Shown here: positions 35,372 to 43,335 of the stretch, in pieces
Layout: every line of letters starts with the position of its first letter
How positions within the stretch are numbered: the stretch's first letter is position 1
Assembly: GCA_964482235.1 (NCBI GenBank)
Contig: CAYZWU010000008.1
Coordinates: 1 to 64,000, forward strand
Length of the DNA: 64,000 bases
Origin: CAYZWU01 sp964482235
GTDB taxonomy: Bacteria > Planctomycetota > B15-G4 > CAYZWU01
Direction: 5' to 3'
Program-made: the position numbers and the translations under genes
Notes under the pieces: generated by a model
The model's database searches: none
What the model was told of the DNA's origin: nothing
Seen by the model: the letters and a program-made list of their open reading frames with translations, nothing else

Positions 35372-36937
35372 ATGATGGATAGATCGCGTCTCACTCTGGT
35401 TTGGTTCGCCGCCGCATTTCTTCTAGCGATCGCTTTCTCACCCGTTGCCGATGGACAGACACCTCTGACCACGGAGCTGGTGGCTTCCGGTTTCGATGAT
35501 CCCCTCTACTTGACGTCGCCTCCGGACGATCTGGATCGGCTCTTCGTTGTGGAGCAGCGTGGAAAGATCTGGATCGTCAAGGACGGTGTCACCCTGGGTG
35601 CTCCTTTCATCGATCTTTCGCAGAAGGTCAGCGCATCGGGTTATGAGCAGGGTCTTCTTGGCCTCTCGTTTCATCCCGATTACAGGGATAACGGTTTCTT
35701 CTATGTGAACTACACGCGGGCCTCGGACAGCGCCACCGTGGTGGAGCGCTACACCGTATCAGCCGCGAATCCTGATCTTGCCGATCCTGCCAGCGGTGTT
35801 GTCGTGCTCGGGCCGATCAACCAGCCCTACAACAATCATAACGGGGGCTGCATCCAGTTCGGCCCGGACGGCAAGCTGTACGTCGGAATGGGTGACGGCG
35901 GCTCGGCGGGCGATCCGAACTGCTACGCCCAGAAAGGAAACACGCTTCTCGGAAAGCTGCTGCGCATCAATGACGACGGTTCGATTCCGGCCGACAATCC
36001 CTTCGTGGGAGATCCCGACGTTCTCGATCCGATCTGGGCGCTTGGCCTGCGGAACCCCTGGCGGTTCAGCTTCGACCGCGGCACCGGCGATCTTTTCATC
36101 GCCGATGTGGGGCAGTCCCAGCGCGAGGAGGTCGACTTTCAGCCTGCTTCGAGCGCAGGAGGAGAGAACTACGGCTGGAAGGTCATGGAGGGCTCCCTCT
36201 GCTTCGGATCAGGCAACTGCCCTCCGGGGACTCCGCCATGCAACGATCCCAGCCTGACCCTGCCGATCCACGAGTACGATCATTCGTCCGGGAAGTGCTC
36301 GATCACGGGCGGCTACGTCTACCGCGGCTGCGCGATCCCCGATCTTCGGGGCGCCTATTTCTTTGCCGATTACTGCAGTGCGCAGATCTGGTCCTTCCGG
36401 ACCGACGGCGTCACTGTTTTCGATCTCCAGGATCGCACAGGCGAACTTGCCCCGGGCGGCGGTCGGTCGATCGACCTGGTGACCTCCTTCGGCGAGGATG
36501 CCGACGGCGAGCTCTACATCATCGATCAGGGTGGTGAGATCTTCAAGGTCAAGGCTGACGTTCCTCCGGCCTACATCGACCTCGGTTATGCAAAGGCAGG
36601 CACGGGCGGTGTGGAGCCCAATCTCGACATCTGCGGTCTGATGGGTTCGGGTGGAACCGCCGCGCTCCGGCTGCGCGATGCCGTTCCCAATGCCAGCGCC
36701 CTTCTTGTCGTATCCCTGATCATGGATCCCCAGCCTTACTATGGAGGAATCCTGGTGCCCGGGCTTCCCCCGCTTCTATCCGCCCTGGTGACCATTGATC
36801 CGGACGGCCGGTTCTCGCGCACGTTCAACGGTGGGGGAGGACCGCTCGATCTGTATGCCCAGTTCGGCATCCTGGATCCAGGTGCGACCCAGGGTGTCGC
36901 ATTTTCCAACGCCATCAAGGCCACGCTGCAGCCCTGA
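35372..36937 (+). CDS. Exported PQQ-type glucose/sorbosone dehydrogenase-like protein
   Basis: 521 residues with a signal peptide (LVWFAAAFLLAIAFSPVADG). The six-bladed GSDH propeller spans about 30-390. Typical stretches are LFVVEQRGKIWIV, EQGLLGLSFHPDY, YNNHNGGCIQFGPDGKLYVGMGDGG (whose NNH His matches the catalytic His of soluble glucose dehydrogenase) and GLRNPWRFSFD. Such enzymes oxidise aldose sugars with bound PQQ and calcium in the periplasm. About 125 extra C-terminal residues form a Gly-rich beta domain of unknown role, of a type I associate with secreted planctomycete proteins. GAGGAG precedes ATG 35372. It stands alone. Confidence 0.85.
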   Translation: MMDRSRLTLVWFAAAFLLAIAFSPVADGQTPLTTELVASGFDDPLYLTSPPDDLDRLFVVEQRGKIWIVKDGVTLGAPFIDLSQKVSASGYEQGLLGLSFHPDYRDNGFFYVNYTRASDSATVVERYTVSAANPDLADPASGVVVLGPINQPYNNHNGGCIQFGPDGKLYVGMGDGGSAGDPNCYAQKGNTLLGKLLRINDDGSIPADNPFVGDPDVLDPIWALGLRNPWRFSFDRGTGDLFIADVGQSQREEVDFQPASSAGGENYGWKVMEGSLCFGSGNCPPGTPPCNDPSLTLPIHEYDHSSGKCSITGGYVYRGCAIPDLRGAYFFADYCSAQIWSFRTDGVTVFDLQDRTGELAPGGGRSIDLVTSFGEDADGELYIIDQGGEIFKVKADVPPAYIDLGYAKAGTGGVEPNLDICGLMGSGGTAALRLRDAVPNASALLVVSLIMDPQPYYGGILVPGLPPLLSALVTIDPDGRFSRTFNGGGGPLDLYAQFGILDPGATQGVAFSNAIKATLQP

Positions 36938-37104
36938 GATTTTCGAGTCGCTGCAGGTGAAAATACGCTCGATCCGGTACTTCCTTCACTCGAATGCAAC
37001 GGGTCTACACAATGGGTAGTCCCGAAAGTGAGCAAGATTCGGGTGGGTTTGCTTCCTCGAAGGGCTAGGATGTAGGAAATCCTTTGGCAGCGAGGACCGG
37101 AATC

Positions 37105-37956
37105 ATGATCACCGAGTCGCAGCAATCATACGACTACGAGCGGATCGAGAAGGCCATCAGGTTCATCGAGGAGAACTATCGAACCCAGCTCGACCTCGAG
37201 GAGATGGCATCGAGCGTTCATCTGAGCAAGTACCATTTCGACAGGCTGTTCAAGCGATGGGCCGGTGTCAGCCCCATCCAGTTCCAGCAGTTCCTGACCC
37301 TCGAGTACACCAAGGAGAGGCTGTCCCGCTCGACGAGTCTTCTCGATACGTCGCTCGACGCCGGGCTGTCAGGCCCCGGGCGGCTTCACGATCTTTTCGT
37401 GAACTTCGACGCGATGTCCCCGGGGGAGTTCAAGAGACAGGGCGCCGACCTGGAGATCTCCTATGGAATCGGCCCCTCACCGTTCGGAGACTGCCTGCTG
37501 GCCTTGACGGAGAGGGGTATCTGCCACCTTGGTTTCGTGGAGAATGACGAAGGGGCCGCGGCAGTGAGACGGCTTCGGCGCTCCTGGCCTGATGCCCTGT
37601 TCATCGAAAAGCCGAAGGTGGCGCGATCGGTCGTGAAAAGGATCTTCGATCCTGGAGCGGCAGGCCGAAACAGGCCGTTCACCCTTCTTCTCAAAGGAAC
37701 GAACTTCCAGGTCAATGTGTGGCGGGCGCTCCTGACCATCCCCGAGGGCCGCGTCGTCTGTTATCAGGATGTCGCTTCGTATCTTGGCTGCCCGGCAGCT
37801 CACCGAGCGGTTGCCAACGCCGTTGCCGTCAACCCGGTCGGGTACCTGATCCCGTGCCACAGAGTGATATCCAAGACGGGAAAGTTCCATCGATACCGAT
37901 GGGGAGCCACGCGGAAGAAGGCTTTGATCGGGTGGGAGGCTGCGAGAATCGCCTGA
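37105..37956 (+). CDS. ada: Ada-like regulator / O6-methylguanine-DNA methyltransferase
   Basis: 283 residues in two parts. Residues 1-105 are an AraC-type helix-turn-helix (LEEMASSVHLSKYHFDRLFK and a second, GPGRLHDLFVNF). Residues about 110-283 are a methylguanine methyltransferase with the acceptor Cys in LIPCHRVI, preceded by GRVVCYQDVA and followed by RWGATRKKALI. It should transfer methyl groups from O6-methylguanine to its Cys and probably controls repair genes. The E. coli Ada N-terminal phosphotriester domain is missing, so the usual methyl switch is absent. ATG 37105 follows GAGGACCGG; a TTG at 37084 is less likely. Confidence 0.9.
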   Translation: MITESQQSYDYERIEKAIRFIEENYRTQLDLEEMASSVHLSKYHFDRLFKRWAGVSPIQFQQFLTLEYTKERLSRSTSLLDTSLDAGLSGPGRLHDLFVNFDAMSPGEFKRQGADLEISYGIGPSPFGDCLLALTERGICHLGFVENDEGAAAVRRLRRSWPDALFIEKPKVARSVVKRIFDPGAAGRNRPFTLLLKGTNFQVNVWRALLTIPEGRVVCYQDVASYLGCPAAHRAVANAVAVNPVGYLIPCHRVISKTGKFHRYRWGATRKKALIGWEAARIA

Positions 37957-38253
37957 GCAGGTCCATGCATTGCTCGAGCTGCTCTTTTCAGAGGAGACCG
38001 TCCCGGGCACCTGCCACCCTGACGAGTGGCACGGCGAACTGGATGAATTCATTGACAGGCACAGGGATTATCAAGTCATGAGCGGGTAGAGGCCCCGTTC
38101 ACAGTCGCAAGCGCGCGGTGCACGGGATTGCCGGATATAAGAGGGGTGTCCCTGTCTCTCAGGCAATTGTGGTAGATCGGCCGATGACTATTGCGGCAAA
38201 TCAGGACGTCGCTCGATCCCTGGGGTAACCCGGCTGTGAAATGGAGATTGGTC

Positions 38254-39636
38254 ATGGGAAAGACACGAGTGATCACAGCTGTCTCGATGGCGTTGCTGCT
38301 GGGAAGCTTCGCCGGGGCGCAGCAGTCTGTGCACATCGATCCACCTGAAATCGCCGCATACGGAACGATGCAGGACGATCAAGGCAACCATCTCCGGGTC
38401 TGGGAGACGGACATCGCCGCCGGGTCGGACAGGGCGGTTGTCGTCTTTCGCGAAGGCATGGCATTCACCGGGTATGCCGTTCGTTTCGAGGGGGCGGCGG
38501 CATGGTCGCCGGAAGGCGTGATCCTTCCCGTCGATCAGACGGAGTACATCAGCACCGGCATCGACCCCTCCGTCGCCTACGATGCCGCCACCGGAGCCTT
38601 CATGGCAATGGCCATCGGCTGCCCCGTCTTTTTTGGATCGAGGATTCTCGAGTCGTACTGCCGGCAGGGAAAGGCCGTGTTCGACGAGTGGAGCGTGGTC
38701 CGCGAGTCCACGTTCCGTTTCGACAAGACCTATGTCGTTGCCGGGAGGAATAATCCGGGACACCGGGAGTACTATCTCACCGGCATCCTCGACTCCAATC
38801 TCTACTATCTGCGCTCCGTCGACGGAGGCAAGAACTGGGTGGGGGGGTCGACCCAGACAGCCACGAACTTCTGCCCGCACCCGGCCGTGGTGGATTCGAA
38901 TCCTCTCTGCGTTGCCTACAAGCCGGATGAGCTGACGATACGGTTTCTTGCAGGCTTCGACAACGCCGGCGGAGGTGTTGATTTTTACGATCTCTGCGGT
39001 CCATCAGGATCGCTTCTCGAGATCGGGCTGTTCCATTTCAGCGTCGGGGGAGGAGGCGGAGGAGCCGGTCTGCTGCCCGGCGACTTCAAGGTGGCCGCCG
39101 GACCTCAGATCGCAGTCGATCCCACTGCCGGGAACCGATTCTACGTCGTGGGGCATGAGACCCGAACATCCGGGCCGGGGGACGGGGATGTCAACGTCTA
39201 CATCAAGAAGATAACCAGACAGGGGCCCGGCTGCTGGATAGCGGGAAAACCGGTGATGGTGAACGATCCCGTGACGGGTCACGAGGCTGATCAGTTTCTG
39301 CCTGCCGTCGCGGTCGACGATCGGGGCTGGATCCACGTCGTCTTCTACGATGACCGCAACTACCGGCAGGAAGATCGGCAGACGGATCCTCCTCCCAGGT
39401 TCGATGCCTACTATGCGATCAGCAGGGACCAGGGGAAGACGTTCACCAACTACAACCTGAACGGCAGCTTCGATCACCCGGCCCTCGATTTTCGCCTGAC
39501 GGAAAAGCGCCCCGGCGAGTACATCGGCATCGCCTGTCATGGAAACGTCGTGTGGGCCAGCTATGTCGGCACATCGCTCAGCGACGGGACGAACGAGAAA
39601 TCCGTGATCTACGCGAGCCGGATCGTGGTGAATTGA
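38254..39636 (+). CDS. Exported sialidase-like (BNR repeat) propeller protein
   Basis: 460 residues with a signal peptide (MGKTRVITAVSMALLLGSFAGAQ). The rest is rich in beta strands. BNR/Asp-box-like turns are visible (SVDGGKNW and SRDQGKTF), and DRGWIHVVFYDDR is typical of secreted sialidase-fold proteins. No sialidase Arg triad can be assigned, so it is probably a binding or non-sialidase propeller. GGAG lies eight bases before ATG 38254. It converges on the glycosidase gene only seven bases away. Confidence 0.75.
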   Translation: MGKTRVITAVSMALLLGSFAGAQQSVHIDPPEIAAYGTMQDDQGNHLRVWETDIAAGSDRAVVVFREGMAFTGYAVRFEGAAAWSPEGVILPVDQTEYISTGIDPSVAYDAATGAFMAMAIGCPVFFGSRILESYCRQGKAVFDEWSVVRESTFRFDKTYVVAGRNNPGHREYYLTGILDSNLYYLRSVDGGKNWVGGSTQTATNFCPHPAVVDSNPLCVAYKPDELTIRFLAGFDNAGGGVDFYDLCGPSGSLLEIGLFHFSVGGGGGGAGLLPGDFKVAAGPQIAVDPTAGNRFYVVGHETRTSGPGDGDVNVYIKKITRQGPGCWIAGKPVMVNDPVTGHEADQFLPAVAVDDRGWIHVVFYDDRNYRQEDRQTDPPPRFDAYYAISRDQGKTFTNYNLNGSFDHPALDFRLTEKRPGEYIGIACHGNVVWASYVGTSLSDGTNEKSVIYASRIVVN

Positions 39637-39643
39637 CGGCAGG

Positions 39644-41644
39644 CTATTTCGAACTGAAGACGGCCAGCTCCTTGATCAGCGGCGTTGACAGGGCCCGATT
39701 GACGGTCAGTCTCATTGCGTCGCCCTGCTGGGGTGGCAGGCGATGGATCCGCTTGTGACCGATGCAGCTGCCTTTTGCCAGCGGATGCCATGCTCCGTCG
39801 CGGCGGATCTCCAGGCTGTAGTCGCGCACCCTTTCGCCATGCCGGATCTCCTCCTGGATCACGACCATGTCGAAGGCGGCCGCCCTGTCGAATCTCAGCT
39901 CGATCCGTTTGCCCTTCCCCGAGGTCCTCGCCACTGGATCGCCGAACATCCTCCGGATCCTCTGGCCAAACTCCCTCAGGCGCTTGACGTCCGCCTCGGG
40001 CAGCAGACCGTCGGTGTTCGGTGTGATTCCCAGGATCAGGGTGGAGTTGTGCCCCACGGAGCGGCAGTAGATGTTCACCAGCTTGTCCAGGGGGTAGATC
40101 CAGCGCTCCCCTCCCGGCTCCCAGAACCAGTCGTGGCCGCCGTGTCCGCGCAGGGGGGCATCGGACATGGCCGGCATCCAGTACGGTCCGTCGGGATCGC
40201 CATGCTTCAGCAGGGCGAATCCGTTCTTCCTGACCTCCCTGGCCGCCGTTTCTCCCGCACCGGTTGAAGGGTAGGGAAAGGTCGCCCAGCAGGGATAGGG
40301 GACCATGCCGCTTTCAGAGCCTCCCCAGCGCGCGTCGGCCCGCTGCAGGTTATGATAGAAGACGGCCCGGGGCTGATGCTTTTCGATCACCGAGAGGACG
40401 TCGGGCCCGCCATGCTCAGGGCCATGGGCGCCCCCGTCGAACCAGAACTCGAACCAGTCGCCGTAGTGGGTGCAGATCTCTTCCACCTCCTTCTCGATCA
40501 GCCGGTTGTAGGCGTCCTGGCTGATGGTGCTGCGGTCGGTGACCTTGAAGTCATGGATCCCCAGTCGGGCGTTCCAGCGGGTTCCGAGGTAGATCCCGGG
40601 CTTGATGCCGTACTTCCGGCACGAGGCGGCGAACTCGCCGACGATGTCCCGCCTGTGATCGCCCCACTGGACCGCATTCAGGCAGTAGGGATTGGCGTCG
40701 GACTGCCAGAGCCGGAAGCCGGACTCGTGGGAGCCGGTCAGGATGGCGAAGGTGCCGCCGGCGTCCTTGACCGCCCTGATCCACTGATCGGTGTCCAGCT
40801 TCTCCGGACTGAATTGATCGACGTTTTCGATCGTCGTGACGCGGGCTTTCCTCTGAACGTACGGCCCCTCGTTGAATGTGTGCAGCTCGTAGCTGATCAG
40901 GAAGCCGAGCTCCGCTTCCTGCCAGGCCAGCTGGGCCGCATGTGGCCTGGGGAAGCTTTCGTCTTCTCCCGTCTGCGGCGCCGTCGGGCTTGCCTCGAGG
41001 GGAATGTGCACATTGAAGGAATGCTCTCTCCTGTCCACGGCAGCCGCGGCATAGAGCATGATCGGTTCGCCCGATTCATCGAAGAGCAGCTGGGCGCGCT
41101 CGAGATTCTGCAGCTTTGTTGTCGAGCCGTCTTCCCACGCGATCTCCAGCTTCGATGCCAGTTCGTTCGTAGAGAGCTTCCAGTCGATTCCATTCGGCGA
41201 TTCGAAGAGCGCCAGCGATTTTTCGCCCGTGATGCGGCCGGCATGGTCCTTCACGAGAGCATAGAACCGGGAATGCTGCACGCTGTACCAGATGTAGGGG
41301 TCCTCGGCGGCTGCAAACCGTCCTTCACCGATCGGAACGGCCAGCACCGGCTCGGGATGCACCTCGAAGGGCCCCAGGGGGCTTTCTCCCAGAGCCACGC
41401 CGTGGACGGGCAGCCAGCGGCCGTCGCCTGAAGCCCATCCCTTGAACATCAGGAGATACATGCCGTCGCCGCGCCGCTCCACCGCGGGATTCACCACCAC
41501 GATGTTGGCCGGCGAGACGTGACCAGGATCTCCGTACTGCTCCTTTTCGGGGATGTCGGAACGGATTCGCGACACCGGCTCCAGGATGGGGGAATCGCTG
41601 CGGCTGTACCTGCCCAAACCCATGTCGGCCGGACTGTCGGCCAC
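39644..41644 (-). CDS. GH43-like / GH29 alpha-L-fucosidase-like glycosidase, 3' part after a frameshift
   Basis: The frame encodes the C-terminal half of a five-bladed GH43-like propeller (about 1-220; FAAAEDPYIWY) and then a GH29 alpha-L-fucosidase-like barrel (about 225-560). The GH29 part has FAILTGSHESGF, YLGTRWNARLG and EFWFDGGAHG, where the Asp of WFDGG matches the GH29 nucleophile. A C-terminal sandwich domain follows. The N-terminal blades are in the overlapping frame at 41325-42152, so the two are one gene split near 41660-41670. GTG 41644 is only the first codon of the open frame and has no ribosome site. It would cleave fucose-containing glycans if read through. Confidence 0.8.
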   Translation of the reverse strand: MADSPADMGLGRYSRSDSPILEPVSRIRSDIPEKEQYGDPGHVSPANIVVVNPAVERRGDGMYLLMFKGWASGDGRWLPVHGVALGESPLGPFEVHPEPVLAVPIGEGRFAAAEDPYIWYSVQHSRFYALVKDHAGRITGEKSLALFESPNGIDWKLSTNELASKLEIAWEDGSTTKLQNLERAQLLFDESGEPIMLYAAAAVDRREHSFNVHIPLEASPTAPQTGEDESFPRPHAAQLAWQEAELGFLISYELHTFNEGPYVQRKARVTTIENVDQFSPEKLDTDQWIRAVKDAGGTFAILTGSHESGFRLWQSDANPYCLNAVQWGDHRRDIVGEFAASCRKYGIKPGIYLGTRWNARLGIHDFKVTDRSTISQDAYNRLIEKEVEEICTHYGDWFEFWFDGGAHGPEHGGPDVLSVIEKHQPRAVFYHNLQRADARWGGSESGMVPYPCWATFPYPSTGAGETAAREVRKNGFALLKHGDPDGPYWMPAMSDAPLRGHGGHDWFWEPGGERWIYPLDKLVNIYCRSVGHNSTLILGITPNTDGLLPEADVKRLREFGQRIRRMFGDPVARTSGKGKRIELRFDRAAAFDMVVIQEEIRHGERVRDYSLEIRRDGAWHPLAKGSCIGHKRIHRLPPQQGDAMRLTVNRALSTPLIKELAVFSSK

Positions 41645-42152
41645 CAGGACTCCGATCGTCTGATTTCATCACCGCTATTTGACGGTTGCCGACCATCCCG
41701 TCCGATGACGGATCATGGTTGCCGGTGTAGTAGAGATAGACCTTGCCGTCGAATCGCTTGACGTGAGGGTTGTATACCGAACCTCCGTCAAAGGCATGAA
41801 TCCGACCGTCGTGCTTGCGCCCGCGGAGCATGGTCCGGACGTGGCGAAAGGGCCCGTCCGGCCTGTCGGACACGGCATAGCAGATTTCCGAATCGACTAC
41901 CCAGCCGTCCCCGAATGGGTACTTCTTGGGCCATCGGCAGTAGAACATGTGGTACTGCCCGCCCTCTCCACGGATAACCGATGCTCCCCAGATGAACCAG
42001 TCGTCATGCTCGAGCCTGGCATGTCCCGGGACGGGCTGGAACATTGCTGGGAAATCGTATCCCTCCGCTGTCGATGCCCCAGAACTTGCGGTGCAAGCAA
42101 GATGGATGAGAAAGAAGACGCACGTTATCTTGGAAGTCGGCAATCTGCTCAT
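41325..42152 (-). CDS. 5' part of the split glycosidase (signal peptide and first propeller blades)
   Basis: Meaningful only from 42152 to about 41665: a signal peptide or lipobox (FFLIHLACTAS) followed by GH43-like blades (HDDWFIWGASVI, YHMFYCRWPK, FDGKVYLYYTGNHDP). After VGNRQIAVMK the frame leaves the family and becomes Arg/Gly-rich out-of-frame sequence, while the downstream frame picks up with QTIGVLVADSPADM. One inserted or two deleted bases near a short A-run (41664-41666) explain this. It may be a real mutation or an assembly error. ATG 42152 follows GGATG. It is divergent from the SHOCT lipoprotein gene. Confidence 0.7.
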   Translation of the reverse strand: MSRLPTSKITCVFFLIHLACTASSGASTAEGYDFPAMFQPVPGHARLEHDDWFIWGASVIRGEGGQYHMFYCRWPKKYPFGDGWVVDSEICYAVSDRPDGPFRHVRTMLRGRKHDGRIHAFDGGSVYNPHVKRFDGKVYLYYTGNHDPSSDGMVGNRQIAVMKSDDRSPGGRQSGRHGFGQVQPQRFPHPGAGVANPFRHPRKGAVRRSWSRLAGQHRGGESRGGAARRRHVSPDVQGMGFRRRPLAARPRRGSGRKPPGALRGASRAGAGRSDR

Positions 42153-42360
42153 GACTTACATCCAGGTACTGTGACAGTTGAGGCTCGAAGCCACCAGGGA
42201 CTCTTATGGTATTGTAACGATAAATGAGATCCGTGCCATCAATGCGTACACATGAAGCATCACATGTTATGATACCAGTCTCTTTGGTCTCATCGGAATG
42301 TCGTGACGACACCGCGGCTTTCCGTCGTATGGAGAGAATCGCTCAGAGAGGAACAAGTCC

Positions 42361-43227
42361 ATGATCAAGCAATCCCGAGCGGCCCTTGCAGCATTTTTCA
42401 TGCTTCTTCTTCTTCTTCTCAGTTCCTGCGTCAGCGGTCGCTGGGTCCAGGACAGGATCCAGGGCGACGGGAGCGTCAAGGTGGTGCTCGAGCACTGTCT
42501 GGAGGAGGGTCAGGTGGTGCATTGGAACTATGACCACCCTGCCGCTCTCGATGCCGCTGAGTTGGCGTATGTCCTCCGGCGCTTCCGGTACCACAAGCCG
42601 AGGGCCTTCAAGGATCCTGTCCTCGAACAGGCCTTCAAGGAGAGCCAGGCGGTCGATCTTGCCGATGCCCTGGTCTCGGCCCTCGCATCGGCGGAATCGT
42701 GGGAGCGTGTGCGATTCGCTTCCTTCAGCCGCCAGCCCGGACTCATCTTCGACGTGAGGTGCAAGACCGAGGGCGTGATCTTCCTGGAAAACGCGAACCT
42801 CCTGCACATCGCGCTGCTGGAGATCAACAGGGAAGCCGATTCCAGCGAGCTGATCGATCCGGAAATGGATATCTCTCGAAGCGATCCGCTCGCCGTCAGC
42901 ACCACCTTCACGCCGCTGGAGCTCCCGCCCTGGTGCGAGTTCAAGTTCGATGAGGAGAAGAAGTGCAAGATGCCCCTCTGGCTGATCGTGAACCTGGACA
43001 AGGCGAGAGAGGCTCGACTGGCTGAAGAGGGCAAGCCCGGGGCCGAGACGCCCGAGTCCGCCTCGATTGGCCGCAGGTCGCCGGAATCGCTTGAAGGCCG
43101 GGCCGAGGATCCTGTTCACGAAGCGCTGAAGCGCCTCAAGAAATACCACGAGGAGGGGCTGATCGACGATGAGGAGTACAAGGCCAAGAAGAAGGATCTC
43201 CTCGAGAAGGTGGGTGATCGGGGGTAG
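42361..43227 (+). CDS. SHOCT-domain lipoprotein
   Basis: 288 residues. The N-terminal lipoprotein signal has the lipobox LLSSC. The middle part is a soluble domain I do not recognise. The last 30 residues form a SHOCT motif (ALKRLKKYHEEGLIDDEEY), a short C-terminal helix pair thought to bind proteins or act in oligomers. A charged, Pro/Glu-rich linker (about 215-255) joins the two. GAGAGGAA precedes ATG 42361. The upstream 208-base gap is AT-rich and probably holds promoters for this gene and the divergent glycosidase. Confidence 0.8.
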   Translation: MIKQSRAALAAFFMLLLLLLSSCVSGRWVQDRIQGDGSVKVVLEHCLEEGQVVHWNYDHPAALDAAELAYVLRRFRYHKPRAFKDPVLEQAFKESQAVDLADALVSALASAESWERVRFASFSRQPGLIFDVRCKTEGVIFLENANLLHIALLEINREADSSELIDPEMDISRSDPLAVSTTFTPLELPPWCEFKFDEEKKCKMPLWLIVNLDKAREARLAEEGKPGAETPESASIGRRSPESLEGRAEDPVHEALKRLKKYHEEGLIDDEEYKAKKKDLLEKVGDRG

Positions 43228-43335
43228 GAGCCCGATTCGGCTTCGTCCGCTCAAATCACCAGTGAAAAAGCGGCAAGTCGGTGAAGGAGATCGTTCCGAA
43301 GGCCCGGAGACTGCACGGGCTCGATATCACAGGTA

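Noticed and set aside
37940..38089. A short open frame behind the Ada-like gene with a plausible-looking acidic product
   Set aside because: It has no ATG, only CTG or TTG codons, and no clear ribosome site; 40 codons without a family match are not enough to call a gene.
43228..43322. GAGCCCG and CGGGCTC flanking the gap between convergent genes
   Set aside because: Seven-base arms 81 bases apart are too weak to support a structure.
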